A stretch of DNA of 45,503 nucleotides from Conidiobolus coronatus NRRL 28638 (taxonomy: Eukaryota > Entomophthoromycota > Entomophthoromycetes > Entomophthorales > Conidiobolaceae). Below, piece after piece: positions 1 to 11,058 of this stretch (positions within the stretch are counted from its first letter, which is position 1; each line of letters opens with the position of its first letter). The translations under genes and the position numbers were made by a program. Under the pieces are notes generated by a model, which was given only the letters and a program-made list of their open reading frames with translations, was not told where the DNA came from and searched no databases. The stretch is from NCBI GenBank assembly GCA_001566745.1, contig KQ964472.1:29279-74781 (forward strand), in the 5' to 3' direction.

Positions 1-132
1 TAGCAAAAAGAACCTGATATATATAAATGTAAATTATACTTGCTTATATTAGAAAAGCTGTAAGGTTTATGTAAAATATCGGCCCTTGGCTAATATCAAA
101 CAGTAAATCTTGGACAAATGATAATGAGCTAC

Positions 133-793
133 TTATTTACGCTTACGAGCTTGATTTTCTTCTTCAATTAACTCTTTTGCAGTAGCAGCTGAAATCTTTT
201 CTTTCATAGCAAGTTGAGCTTGATCTAATTCCTTTTTCCAAACTGCTCTTTGTGCATTTACGTCGCGCTCAGCGGCTCTTAAACGTTCAAAGTTAATTTG
301 GGTAGTGCGTAGTTTTTCATGAGCAATCATTTCAGAGGCAGTTTGATAAATAGATTTACCCCAACCTTGGTTAAAAGTATCAGCTTCTTGTACAACTTCC
401 ATAACTTCTTGCTCTAATTCTTCTTCAGCCTTTTGGAATGAATTCCAGACATCCTCACCAATTGAGCCTTGCTTTAAAAGTTTGCTCAAAGGAGGTCTTT
501 GTTCGCGCATTTGGAGAACTCTAGTGACAACAGTCATTGCTCTTCTGAGTAAAGCGGCTTTTAATAAGTATTCATCGGGGCTTTCTGTTTGCAATAAAGA
601 GATATAAATTTCGCGACTCTTCCAGTTATCGAACCAAGGCTTTACTTTGGAGGCAGCTAAATTAAACTTAATATTTATAACTTTAAAGCAATTGAAATAT
701 ATTACCTGTAGCTTTATTCTTGTGGTAAAAACGAACAAAGGTGCCGAATACTAAAGTCCAGCCAATAAAGTAAAATAATACAACACCAAGCAT
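133..793 (-). CDS. SEC66: Sec66-like subunit of the ER post-translational translocon
   Basis: Two exons, 706-793 and 134-656 plus the stop at 133-135, joined over a 49-nt intron (657-705), give 203 aa, close to the roughly 206 aa of yeast Sec66/Sec71. Exon 1 begins MLGVVLFYFIGWTLVFG, one hydrophobic signal-anchor segment (about residues 2-20). The rest is soluble and helical and holds the family core: the LLRRAM stretch, the QLRE-type helix, and the run GWGKSIYQTASEMI. In yeast this protein joins Sec62, Sec63 and Sec72 to form the translocon that imports finished proteins into the ER. The family is largely fungal, which supports a fungal origin. The TAG acceptor at 657-659 was chosen because the nearer AG leads to an immediate stop. 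The last residues are basic (ARKRK). It is divergent from the aldolase gene, about 2.1 kb away. Confidence 0.88.
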
Positions 794-2773
794 TTTGATT
801 TAATTTTTATATTTTATATTAAATGGTTTATTATGTTATTAAAATTGAATAGCGTAATATTCTTAAATTCTATTTTATTAGTTTTAATAGTGCAACAATC
901 CCATAAATATTTAATTTCCTAAAATGGTACTGCTTGTCATAATTTCATTCGTCAATTTGAAATTCGTGATAACATTTGAATTTGACTTATGTTTGTGATT
1001 TAATAGAACAGTGTTGTCTATAATAATTTAATATGGCAGAGATATAGCATATTAATTTTCTCAGTTTATAGCTATTTTTGATCTACTATATAACTTTGAT
1101 TTGCTAAAAATCGAATTAAAATAAATGCGTACATATTTCCACAATAAAATTTGATATTACACCAACAAAATAAGTTAGATCATATACAAATTACAATTAG
1201 TCAATATCAAATTTATACATGGGCAATTCCTGTTAATTTGATACAATTTTGTATAAACACTGTTCAAAAATTTTAATATTAATATAAGCGAATTGTTATT
1301 GCTTATAATACTTAGTTGAAGAAAAAAGATGATATTATTTTATTATCATATTTGCTAGCTATTTTAGCAAACAACAGCTATTGTTTAAATGTATAATAAA
1401 TCTAAAAATCTAAAATACCACAAATTTACTGTATTAAAAATTTGAGCAAAACTTTGTCACTTTAACTAAAATCTCTCATTTACAGTCCTCAAAAGTTTGC
1501 GATGTAGCATATTCTATTATTAGCTTGTCTATTGCTTTACACTTTCCTACATATTTTCTTCATACTATCAGTGTAAATAAGATTGTTATTGTAACATTCA
1601 CAATATTTTTAACATTTTATAGTAATTTAAAAAGTACTTTATCAATGAAATTTGCAGTATACTTCAGTTTAATGTATATTTTATGCTTAATTATATAACT
1701 ATTTAATTGGTAATATAAGATGTTTTAAACATGCTATAATATGGCATATTACTTATCTGATAACCCATATTATCAAATTTTAAAATATGTGCTATATAAT
1801 TACAGAGCAACCTGTTAGATCAAATTCGCTATTTATAAAAACAAATTATTAATAGAATAGATTAGTTGATGTGATGTAAAATTAAAAATATAGGAAAATA
1901 TACTACATTAAAATGAGAACATTTTGTTATATGGCTTTTATTGAATAAGCTATTGACGTGTTTTATTAAAAATATATGTGCAACTTTGGGAAAATCGGCT
2001 CTTTACGGAAAACTATTTAATTAACTCGAAATATTAAAATAGTCATTTACTAATGAATTTTAATCATACTATAACATGTCTGTACACAGTATCCATCATT
2101 ACGAATTTACTAGACTATTGATTAAATATGATAAATTTCTTGCTTAGTCAAGGCTGATATTTGATATATTATTGCAATAAGCTCAAATTTTAACAGCTAA
2201 TATGCTATGTATTGGATAAACATACTATATTGAGCAAGTATGTATAAATATAACACTAAAACACATACTCTTGAGAATAAAACAGTAACGAATTATGCCT
2301 TTATTGGAAAGTTATTCAACAAAATTAATTTTTACATTTTTAATTAATTTCCTCAAAAATCCATTTCCAGCTCATTTTTGTAACGAAGAAATTTCCATTA
2401 CTTCAATTATTTTTAGATGACATCACAGCAGCTGTACTATAAATTTACAATGGCTTAGCTTCTATCCATAGATTATGATTTCTTAAAGTTTGATTACATC
2501 TCTTCTATAACACTTGCAACATTAAATATAATACTACATATAGATTAAAAACATAATTAGCAATAATCAAACAATCTAACCAACATACACGATTACAAAA
2601 GATGCTTAGCTATGAATACAGTAGGTACTTTGATATGCATATAGCGTTAATCTAAAACCTATACCAAAAAAGCATACTTTATTTAAACTTGCAAGGATAA
2701 TAGCGAATGGGTATTTTCTATTAACTAATTCTACTTAAATATGATTGGAAAAATCAAGTCCTCGTCATATGAT

Positions 2774-2779
2774 CACGTG
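2774..2779. promoter_or_regulatory. CACGTG E-box in a 10-bp palindrome
   Basis: CACGTG sits at the centre of the palindrome ATCACGTGAT (2772-2781), 11 bases before the TATA box and 80 before the aldolase ATG. In fungi this motif is bound by bHLH factors of the Cbf1/Tye7 type, which act on glycolytic genes in yeasts. Binding here is inference; the motif is seen directly and stands out in such AT-rich DNA. Confidence 0.5.
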
Positions 2780-2789
2780 ATGGAAGTAG

Positions 2790-2797
2790 TATAAAAG
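2790..2797 (+). promoter_or_regulatory. TATA box of the aldolase gene
   Basis: TATAAAAG lies 62-69 bases before the aldolase ATG, a normal distance for a strong RNA polymerase II promoter with a short leader. It follows directly after the E-box, and the gene shows codon bias typical of high expression. Confidence 0.6.
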
Positions 2798-2858
2798 TAT
2801 AGTAATTGGCATTGAAATTCGGTAAGTTTTTTAATTAACTTAATCTCCATTTAACACA

Positions 2859-3993
2859 ATGTCTGCCGCCGCTTCTCAATACCGTCAAGAATTAGCTGAA
2901 ACCGCTAGAGCTATCGTTGCCAAAGGTAAGGGTATCTTAGCTGCTGATGAATCTACTGGTACCATTGGTAAGCGTTTCTCTGCTATCAACGTTGAAAACG
3001 TTGAACCCAACCGTCAAGCCTACCGTCAACTTTTATTCACTGCTGATGAAGGTAAGCATTTATTTACTCATCTAAACTTTAGAATTTGAATTAATATAAA
3101 TATCAGAAATCAAGAGCTACCTCGGTGGTGTCATCTTATTCGAAGAAACTTTATATCAATCTACTACTGATGGTAAGCCTTTTGCTAAGGTCCTTGCTGA
3201 ACAAGGTATTATTGTTGGTATCAAGGTTGACAAGGGTACCTACACTCTCCCCGGAACCGATGGTGAAACCACCACTCAAGGTTTAGATGGTCTTGCTGAA
3301 CGTTGTGCCAAGTACTACGAACAAGGTGCTCGTTTCGCCAAGTGGCGCAGTGTCTTAAAGATTGGAGCCAATGAACCCAGTCAACTTTCCATTGAAGAAA
3401 ATGCTAATGTTTTAGCTCGTTATGCTGCCGTCTGCCAACAAAACGGTTTAGTCCCCATTGTTGAACCTGAAATCTTAATGGACGGTGACCACGATTTAGA
3501 ACGTGCCGTCGAAGTTACCACCAAGGTTTTAGTTGAAGTTTACAAGAAGTTAAACCTTCACCGCGTCTACCTTGAAGGTACTTTACTCAAGCCCAACATG
3601 GTCTGCCCTGGTCAAGACTGCCCCAAGAAGTACACTCCTGAAGATATTGGTCTTGCTACCGTTACTGTCCTCCGTCGCTCTGTCCCTGCTGCCGTCCCTG
3701 GTATCACTTTCTTATCTGGTGGTCAATCTGAAGAAGAAGCCACTCTTCACTTAAACGCCATGAACAAGGTTCCTGGTGAAAAGCCCTGGGCTCTTACTTT
3801 CTCATACGGTCGTGCTCTCCAAGCTACCGTCCTCAAGGTCTGGGGTGGTAAGCAAGAAAACGTTGCTGAAGCCCAAAAGGCTCTCTTAGTCCGTGCTAAG
3901 GCCAACTCTGAAGCCTGCCAAGGTATCTACCAAGGTGGTGCCAACAACGGAACTGCAAGTGAATCTTTATACGTCAAGGACTACAAATACTAA
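2859..3993 (+). CDS. Class I (Schiff-base) fructose-1,6-bisphosphate aldolase
   Basis: Exons 2859-3051 and 3107-3993, with a 55-nt intron, give 359 aa against 364 in vertebrate aldolases. It splits fructose-1,6-bisphosphate into dihydroxyacetone phosphate and glyceraldehyde-3-phosphate in glycolysis. The Schiff-base lysine is K226 in LLKPNMV (rabbit K229). D30 in ILAADES (rabbit D33), E184 and E186 in VEPEI (rabbit E187 and E189) and the lysine of [11 protein letters not shown] (rabbit K146) are all present, as are [11 protein letters not shown] and the C-terminal tyrosine (ends DYKY). It is thus an intact animal/plant-type enzyme. Most fungi instead use the metal-dependent class II enzyme, which has no sequence similarity. 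Codons end in C or G far more than in neighbouring genes (GCC, AAG, GTC, CTC), a mark of high expression. TATA box and E-box lie upstream; AATAAA occurs at 4052-4057. Confidence 0.97.
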
Positions 3994-5268
3994 ATAAGCT
4001 TGTAAAATCAATTAATAATAATTATACTTTAACATAACATCTGCTTTGTCAAATAAACCAAATCTTTATATTCATTTTTATTATTTGCATATAGTAAATA
4101 CAAAATAAATATGTATATACAAACTGTTCAGCAATATTGCTTTCTCTTCTGCATTTTACATGGGCTATATTATTCTAAAATAAATAGCAATCAACATTTC
4201 AATGAAATACAAATTACGAGTCACTTTTGCTGATAGCTAATTGATATAGGCTCTCAATTAAATTAAATGATATTTTTCTTAACTACCTAAAAACTTACAA
4301 TACTATGGATATTGGCATGCTTTAGGGATAGTGGCTTATGTATTAATTAATCGATTATAAAAACCAATTTTTTATCTAATAGTTTAGCAATTTTTATTAC
4401 ATTGCCTAATCTACTAAAATCTATAGATAATTAACATTACAACATTATAATGTTATTGTTTATGATTATTTAATCAGCTTTAATATTATCAGATATTAGG
4501 CTATTTAATCAATTGAAAGTTTTATATCATATGGAATCTTTTTACAAATATTCACACTTTATCATTAGATTTGTTAGCTATTTCAGTTTTGTGTAATAAA
4601 GCAATGTTGATAAGCAATATCTTTAGATAGATGTGATGATATAGATAGGATATCTGATAGATCAGAAGAGCAGATAGTCATCTATTCATTGTATAGCAAG
4701 CAACTAAGATAATAGGTTAACGGAATGTTATAAGATTGCTAGATTTAGATAGCAATCTTTAAATTGTTTAATTAGACCCTTTATCAAAACTTGTAAATTA
4801 TTAAAGATGTATCTGATAAACTAATCTAAAACAATAATAATTTCGATAATATACAATAAGATTAATTAAAAAGTTAATTAAGGGCTTTACTTTTAATAAT
4901 TTTAGTCATTGATATAGTGTACAACTTTCTCAAACTAATATATTAAATCATCAGAGCATCCTAATATGGGAAATAGTAGATATACTAGATAGTATGGTTT
5001 ATTTTTAAGTTTGAGAAAATAATATAATACGGTGTTTTATATAAAATATTATGAAATGATAAGCCGATTTTTTCAAGTCATCCACTTATAATCTATAAAA
5101 CTAGCCGTTTAGATTGTAGTTAAGATATGTCACAGCTTATCTAATCTTTAATAATCAAAATATAACAAATTGTTAATTGTATAAATATATTGAGGATAAT
5201 CGATAAGGTTAGAGTATTAATAAAGTAGATTTGAGTTATAGATAATATCAAAAAATGGTTTATTATAA
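3994..5268. other. Intergenic region between convergent aldolase and PNKP genes
   Basis: About 1.27 kb, AT-rich, no supported gene. It holds the aldolase 3' end with AATAAA at 4052-4057 and a short stretch rich in GATA/GATAG words at about 4621-4680, probably simple-sequence DNA. Confidence 0.55.
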
Positions 5269-6777
5269 TTAATAAGTATACGAGTTCCAAATCTGTTCAT
5301 GATATTCACTTTTGAATTTTGGAATAAAAGGAACTTGTATAATTTTCTCAAATCCTTCAGCTTCAGTTGGTGCTTCATACTTGTCATGCTGCATTTTAAT
5401 GACAAATTTGGGAACTTCAGCATGGTCAGAATTGGGTAAAAGTGATCTTACATTACCGTTGTGCAGAGATAAATCGAGATCTGGATTGATTAAAATAGCA
5501 TAACATTTAACATTAGATCTTTTAGCTATACTCAGGTATGTAGCTCTGCTAGACTTGGTAGTGTTTGTATTATCGACTATCACACTATTTCCTTGTTCAA
5601 GATTTGCTTCACAGGCTTTAACACACTTATTTTTGGTTTTTAAGGTATCTTGGTTAATCGATACATAGTCTTTGCTTTCAAAGTAGTTTTCAACTATACT
5701 AGACTTACCAGATCCTGGTAATCCTATTAGCATAACCATGTTGGGTTGGTTGTCGAAAATAGGCTGAAGTAACTCATCAATATTGGTTTCCAAAGATAAT
5801 CTTGTTTTTTGGAAAGCAAATGGACAAAATCCTTTGAGTGTATATGAGATAGGATCATGATTTTGAAAGAATTCCTCAGGAACTTGAAACTTGATTCCCA
5901 AGTTTAAAGAAAATTTCCTATCAGTGTCAGCATGGTCAGCTTTTACTCCTGGTTTCCAATTGTCTTGCCTTCCAGAAGCATCACCAATATAAAACGATTT
6001 CTCTTTATCTAAATAGACTTATAAATTTAAACACAAGATTTGATAATTGAGGAATACCTATATTTGGAATCAGCTTAGTTAAATGGTCCCACATACCAGT
6101 TCTTGGTTTGCGATAAACATCTTTTCTAACAGAAGCAAGAAATATGAATGGGATATCTAGCTAAAGTAAACGTCAGTTTATCGATTATATAATTGATCAG
6201 TTGCTGACGATTTACTTCTTTTGCCATCATGGATAGCTTCTGCTTTATTTGCCTAGTTCTAGTTTCACCATTTTTCTTATCAGGCTCCAAACCACCTTGG
6301 TTAGAAATAATTACAATCGAATATCTAACAAAATTAGAGAATTGTAAATGAGTATATTTTTATATTACTCTTTTTCATTATAATATTCATGTAGAGTTTT
6401 TGTTACATTTGGGTATAACCAAACCCAGTCAAACTCGTTTTTAGGATGAACATGCTTGCCGTTAACTGTAATTAAAGTACCATCCTAAAATAATAAGTCA
6501 AAAAACCAACATTTCTTTTTAAGCCATGTTTTACCATATCAAAAGCTGCAACTTTATTAAACTTTGGGATTTCTTTGTTAATTCCAATTAACAGGGAATT
6601 ATTGTGTTTGAATTCCCAATTCATTCCATTAAGATTCTTGCTTTGCGGCTGAGGAGCAAAAAATGACCTAACTATACTAAATTAAAATTATATGAAGCTT
6701 AACCACTAATACAATTATATACTATCAGTTTTAATTTTTTTACTCCCTTTACTTGGAGAAGATAATTTATTTTTCAT
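5269..6777 (-). CDS. Polynucleotide kinase 3'-phosphatase
   Basis: Six exons (6723-6777, 6535-6671, 6369-6484, 6216-6324, 6058-6160, 5269-6017) give 422 aa, close to fission yeast Pnk1. The enzyme prepares broken DNA ends for ligation by removing 3'-phosphate and adding 5'-phosphate. The N-terminal HAD-type phosphatase has FDMDGT (D63 and D65 catalytic), SNQGG, and RKPRTGMWDHL followed by the DASGR loop. The C-terminal kinase has a P-loop GLPGSGKS (about 272-279), NQDTL, DNTNTT and the closing EAPTEAEGF region that matches human PNKP. No FHA domain precedes the phosphatase, as is usual in fungi; the first about 25 residues are basic and may hold a nuclear signal. Introns are 40-55 nt. The phosphatase motif is split by intron 2. 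S. cerevisiae kept only the phosphatase (Tpp1), so both activities here are the ancestral state. Confidence 0.93.
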
Positions 6778-7197
6778 ATTTTTCGTATGTTTCTCATACT
6801 AGTTACGAATAGTAATACAGATTAAAACCTATATTCAAATTATGGTTCATTAAGTTCGATTTGTTACTAAAAGTCTAGTTAATTTTTAAGTTAATTTTAA
6901 AAATATGTGTATTATAAACTATTTGTCTAAAAATAGAAGATATCAAAGCTAATACTCTTGTTTAAAATTTCCAATATACAAAACATTCTTATTGCTCATT
7001 TTTAACAATATTAGCTTGAACATATATTTAATTGAATTTAAATTGTTAATAACATGTAAAATGTCACTGTAATATTTGTGCTATTTTCTTTTAACTTGTA
7101 TGAAAGCAAATAATATGTATAAAAAATATTTAATTGATTAGAATAATACAATGCTATAGCAGCAGATACTAGCACAAGATCCAAATATGAAAATAGA
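6778..7197. other. Intergenic region between PNKP and ClpX
   Basis: About 420 bases between the stop of the ClpX gene and the start of the PNKP gene, both on the minus strand. AT-rich; it must hold the ClpX 3' end and PNKP promoter. No clear motif seen. Confidence 0.5.
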
Positions 7198-9228
7198 TCA
7201 AACAGACATGGCTCTTTGAGTAGACTCTTCAGATTTTGATGATGAAGACTCAAAGCTTAAGTCGTCTTGAGAGCAAAGCTGAATTGCTTCAACTTCCTGA
7301 TCTTGATTAAAGTAGTGCCATTTTAGACTGCTATCTTCCTTGCTTGTTGTGACGACTATATGTCTAATAGATGAGCCAGGAGTTTCGTACATTGGCTCTA
7401 GTAATAGATTTTCCATAATTCGACGAAGTCCTCTAGCACCTGTTTCATTTTCTAATGCTTCTTTAGCAATGGTGTGTAAGGCATTTTGAGAGAATCGTAT
7501 ATCAATCTAAAATTTATGTTAGAAAATTGAAAAATATATATATAACTAGATTTACATCATTTAAAGCAAATAAAGCTTGATATTGTTTGATTAATGAATT
7601 ACGTGGTTCAGTGAGTGCGCGAACGAGAGCATCTTGAGATAATTGCGAAACTGTTGCAATTATTGGTAATCTTCCTATAAATTCTGGTATAAGACCAAAC
7701 TTGACAAGATCAGTAGGCTCAACTAATTTCAATTTCTCAGATGAGCTGTCATTTAATTTGGATGAGCTCTTTGATTTAATAGGAGCATCAAATCCAATAG
7801 AAGATTTTGAAATTCTATTGGTAATTAATTTATCTAACCCAATAAAAGCACCACTTAATATGAATAAAATATTAGAAGTATCAACAGTAAATACGTCTCC
7901 TTTAACTGAGTTAGAGCTGGATGCTGAGCCTTTTCTAACAGAAGATGCTCCTCCTTTATCGGTTATTGTAACAGTGGTACCTTCTAGCATCTTTAATAAC
8001 GCTTGCTGAACACCTTCTCCAGATACGTCTTTGGAAACTGATAAAGTATCTGGTCTTCTTGCAATTTTATCGATTTCGTCAATAAAAACGATACCTTGTT
8101 CAGCCCTTGTAACGTCGTAGTCACAATTTTGAAGTAATCTTTGAATTACCAACTCTACATCTTCGCCAACATAACCAGCTTGAGTAAACGTAGTGGCATC
8201 AGACATAGAAAAAGGGACTTTAAGAGCTTTAGCCAAAGTTTTAACTAACAAAGTTTTTCCTGAACCTGTAGGGCCGAGTAAAAGAACGTTGCTCTTTTCG
8301 CAAATAGTAGTATTATGCACTGATTGACACTTTTCTTCTTCAAACTCAATAGGATCTGATGGGTTTCCACTAGTGTTAGGATTTATCCAGTTCCTTTTAA
8401 GGTGATGATATTGAAAAGTGCTGGGCGTGGTAACTGGCAAAGCCACTAAAACAAATATAATAAGTATAAACTTAAGTTAAAGTCAAATAATCCAAATTAT
8501 ACCTCTTTGATTAGCAATAATATTTCTTTCAGATATAGACATTTCTGAGTGGTCATTAGCAGAGTTGGCTTTTTTAGTTTGGGCACGTCTTCGAAGATTT
8601 GCTCTAACTCTACTATAATGGTTAAACACTGCGACTGATAAGACTTTTTTAGCTCTTTCTTGTCCAATAACGTAGTCGTCTAAATACTTAACTAGCTATA
8701 AAAATATTTAAGTTAGCTTTTAAAGTAAGATAGCAAATAGCTTTATTTACCACTCTGGGGTTATCCATGAAAAGGCTGTAAGAGCTTTCATTTGTAGAGC
8801 TTTCTTTAGTACTATCTGCGATATGCTCAAATCCAGAGCCAAAAGTTGAGTATGATGGAAGATCTGCTTTGTTGTTATAAATAGATTGAGTATCTCTTTT
8901 AGCGGAGTTAACTGGGGGAGATTCTAGATCATATCAAAAGAAATTAACACAAAATGATTAATAAATATTAAATGATTAAAATACCTGGAACTTTGTTAAA
9001 GAAATTATTAGCCAAGCTCTTTCTAGAAATAGAAGCGGCAATTATAGGCTCTTTAAGGGGAGATTTAACATTGTTTGAAGGTGCTTTGGTTGAGTTAGAA
9101 TTGGTGTCTTTAGTTCCGTTATTATGATATCGAAGCTGAGTATAAGGGGTAATAAATGTCCTTATTTTTAAATTATTAACTAATTGATAGGAGATGTGTA
9201 ATTTTCTTTTGGATGATGACAAGAGCAT
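7198..9228 (-). CDS. Mitochondrial ClpX, AAA+ unfoldase
   Basis: Five exons (8985-9228, 8751-8923, 8503-8695, 7556-8445, 7198-7506) give 602 aa. ClpX unfolds proteins with ATP; alone it remodels clients, with ClpP it feeds a protease. The N-terminus is basic and hydroxylated, like a matrix-targeting sequence, followed by about 100 low-complexity residues; no zinc-binding domain is visible. The AAA+ part starts with the typical LDDYVIGQE run, then Walker A GPTGSGKT (about 261-268), pore loop GYVG (294-297), Walker B IVFIDEID (about 322-329), the GAFIGLDK stretch, an IGF tripeptide (420-422) and the sensor-2 motif GARGLRR in the last exon. Two Ser/Lys-rich inserts flank the IGF region. The retained IGF loop, the ClpP docking element of bacteria and animals, suggests a ClpP partner. 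Confidence 0.95.
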
Positions 9229-10118
9229 AGCTGTAGATAATTTTGATTTTGGTTAATATTACTATAGTTAAATCAGGTTAAAAATATTTGATAAAATAAT
9301 GAAGGAATAATTAGTAAAAAGATAATAATTTTACAAGTTGAGTATAGCAGTCCTTTTATACGATTTAACTATACTCAAGTTAACTCGAATTAAAAATATA
9401 TTGTGAATTTTTTATAAAGTAAAATATTACTCGTGATTTCATATCAGATGCATTAGTCCAATCAGATATGCAACGACAAAAATATAGCCAATAGAAGTTT
9501 AGGATAGATTTTTTCTATAATGCATTATACCCTGAAATTCAATTAATTAACTTTTATGTCAAATGACTAAAAATTTTCATATTGCTAAGGGTTAAAAAAG
9601 GAAGAATAGAGCGGAGTTGACATATTTAGGTATAGCAAGCTTATACGCTAACTGGGGAAGGAGTCATAGTATATAACTGCTAGCGTTATTAAATGTAAAG
9701 ATACTGGTTATCAATTCAACTAAAAAGTAAATATGCGTTAGTAAGTACCATTATACAAAGCTCATGATATATGAATGGATATACTCTTTTCAAAGGATGT
9801 TCAATTAAACACCATATCAACTGATTATACCAATTACAATCCACAAAATAATAACTTAATACCCTCAATATATTATATATAATTAAAATTATGAATATAT
9901 ATATCAGTCGAATAAATTTTATTGGCTTCAAATAGTTATGAAATAAAAAAATAAAGTTTATGAGTTCGGGTTATTAATATAGAATCGAGCTATTTGCAGA
10001 TGAGAATAACTACTAAATACAAAATAACTAGAGTATATTCATCAAAATAATAGACAAAGAAGGATAATATCAACTAAATAATACAAAAATAAAATAAAGC
10101 TTAATACAGCACATAAGA
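9229..10118. other. Intergenic region between ClpX and Whi2-like genes
   Basis: About 890 bases. No supported gene. A slightly less AT-rich patch at about 9590-9690 contains a 6-bp inverted repeat ACGCTA (9645-9650) and TAGCGT (9681-9686); too little to call an RNA gene. Confidence 0.5.
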
Positions 10119-11058
10119 TTAAAGGAGAGCAAGTTCTAGCGTCCAAATTCTTCTTGACCATAGTCTAACTAAGCTTGGCTGGTCTTGCTGTTGTATTTTA
10201 ATCTCTTCAATATCCCACCAGCATTTTCTCTATAAAAATATTAGTTACTGCGTAATTTTTGTAAAAGTAATGAGAACTTACAGCAGGTTTTCTCCAAAAT
10301 AGTAGCAGCTTTTGAGTTACACCGCTTTGAATGGCTTTGGTGTTAGCTTCAAGCTGAACAAGTGATATACTTACAAGTGTTGAGCGATTAGGCTCAATAC
10401 CTCGATATCCCCACTGGTCCTCTCTATGGAACCCAGAAACACAAAGCATGTCAACTAATTGACGCTCGGCTTGGTTGTTGCCACCATGTATATTTCTTTC
10501 GAATGGATCAAATATATTAGAACAGTCTAATAAATACTCGCCGCACTTGGTTTTGAGAAGAGGGTGCTGCTTCTCTGTTATGGGGAAATAATCGAGTTCC
10601 TCTCTAAGTATAATAAAAGCTTTTTTACCGTAAAATGGGCTATGAGGCCCTGAAGGAATCCCAAATAAGTGTGATAAGTCCAAATCATGAGAAGGATCCG
10701 AATTGTGCAAAATCTGGTAAAAATTTAAAATATACTCGAGCAACTCAGAGCTGAAATCTACATAAATAATATGATCGTCCGCAGTTCCCAATTCTAAATT
10801 AGACAAGTCTTGCTCATGTTCTCCTTCATTTTCTGAGCTCGGAGGCTTGCTAAGCAATACACCGTTAGGAAACATAACAATAAGAATGCTCTCAGGCAAA
10901 TTTACTAAAGTTTCTCTATCTAAGTCAAGTTTTACGCCTCGCAAGTTTAAATGAAGAATAGGAGGAAGAAGAGAAGTTGCTTGATTAGAAGCTTGAGCAT
11001 CATAATCTTGAGCAACAGAAGTGATAGGGCTTTCGTTCATAGTTGAGACTTCGGTCAT
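10119..11058 (-). CDS. Whi2-like BTB/POZ-domain protein
   Basis: Two exons (10282-11058 and 10119-10229, 52-nt intron) give 295 aa. The start is the ATG at 11056-11058; the frame stays open a few codons further up but without another ATG. The core matches the Whi2/KCTD-like BTB fold: LNLRGVKLDLDRETLVNLPE, then VMFPNGV, then HIIYVDF about 35 residues later. The second exon adds RKCWWD and LWSRRIWTLELALL, the closing motif I associate with fungal Whi2-like proteins. In S. cerevisiae Whi2 works with the phosphatases Psr1/Psr2 in general stress response and in restraining TORC1 on low amino acids. Family assignment is from motif memory; the same role here is inferred. An acidic Ser/Glu/Asp insert lies at about residues 82-100. 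Confidence 0.8.

Larger units (their letters stand above)
794..2858. other. Intergenic region between the divergent SEC66 and aldolase genes
   Basis: About 2.07 kb of AT-rich DNA without a coding stretch I can support on either strand. The right end carries the aldolase promoter elements listed separately. I see no tRNA-like sequence, long repeat or transposon end. Confidence 0.6.

Noticed and set aside
2821-2858. GTAAGT in the aldolase leader as a 5' UTR intron donor
   Set aside because: There is no AG between it and the ATG, so no acceptor exists before the start codon.
4621-4690. Cluster of GATA/GATAG words as a regulatory array
   Set aside because: GATA is frequent by chance in such AT-rich DNA and the cluster lies between two 3' ends.
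7038-7253. Open frame overlapping the ClpX 3' end
   Set aside because: It overlaps the last ClpX exon in another frame and is hydrophobic AT-driven sequence.
9590-9690. Less AT-rich patch with ACGCTA/TAGCGT arms as an RNA gene
   Set aside because: Only one short stem, no box motifs or terminator.
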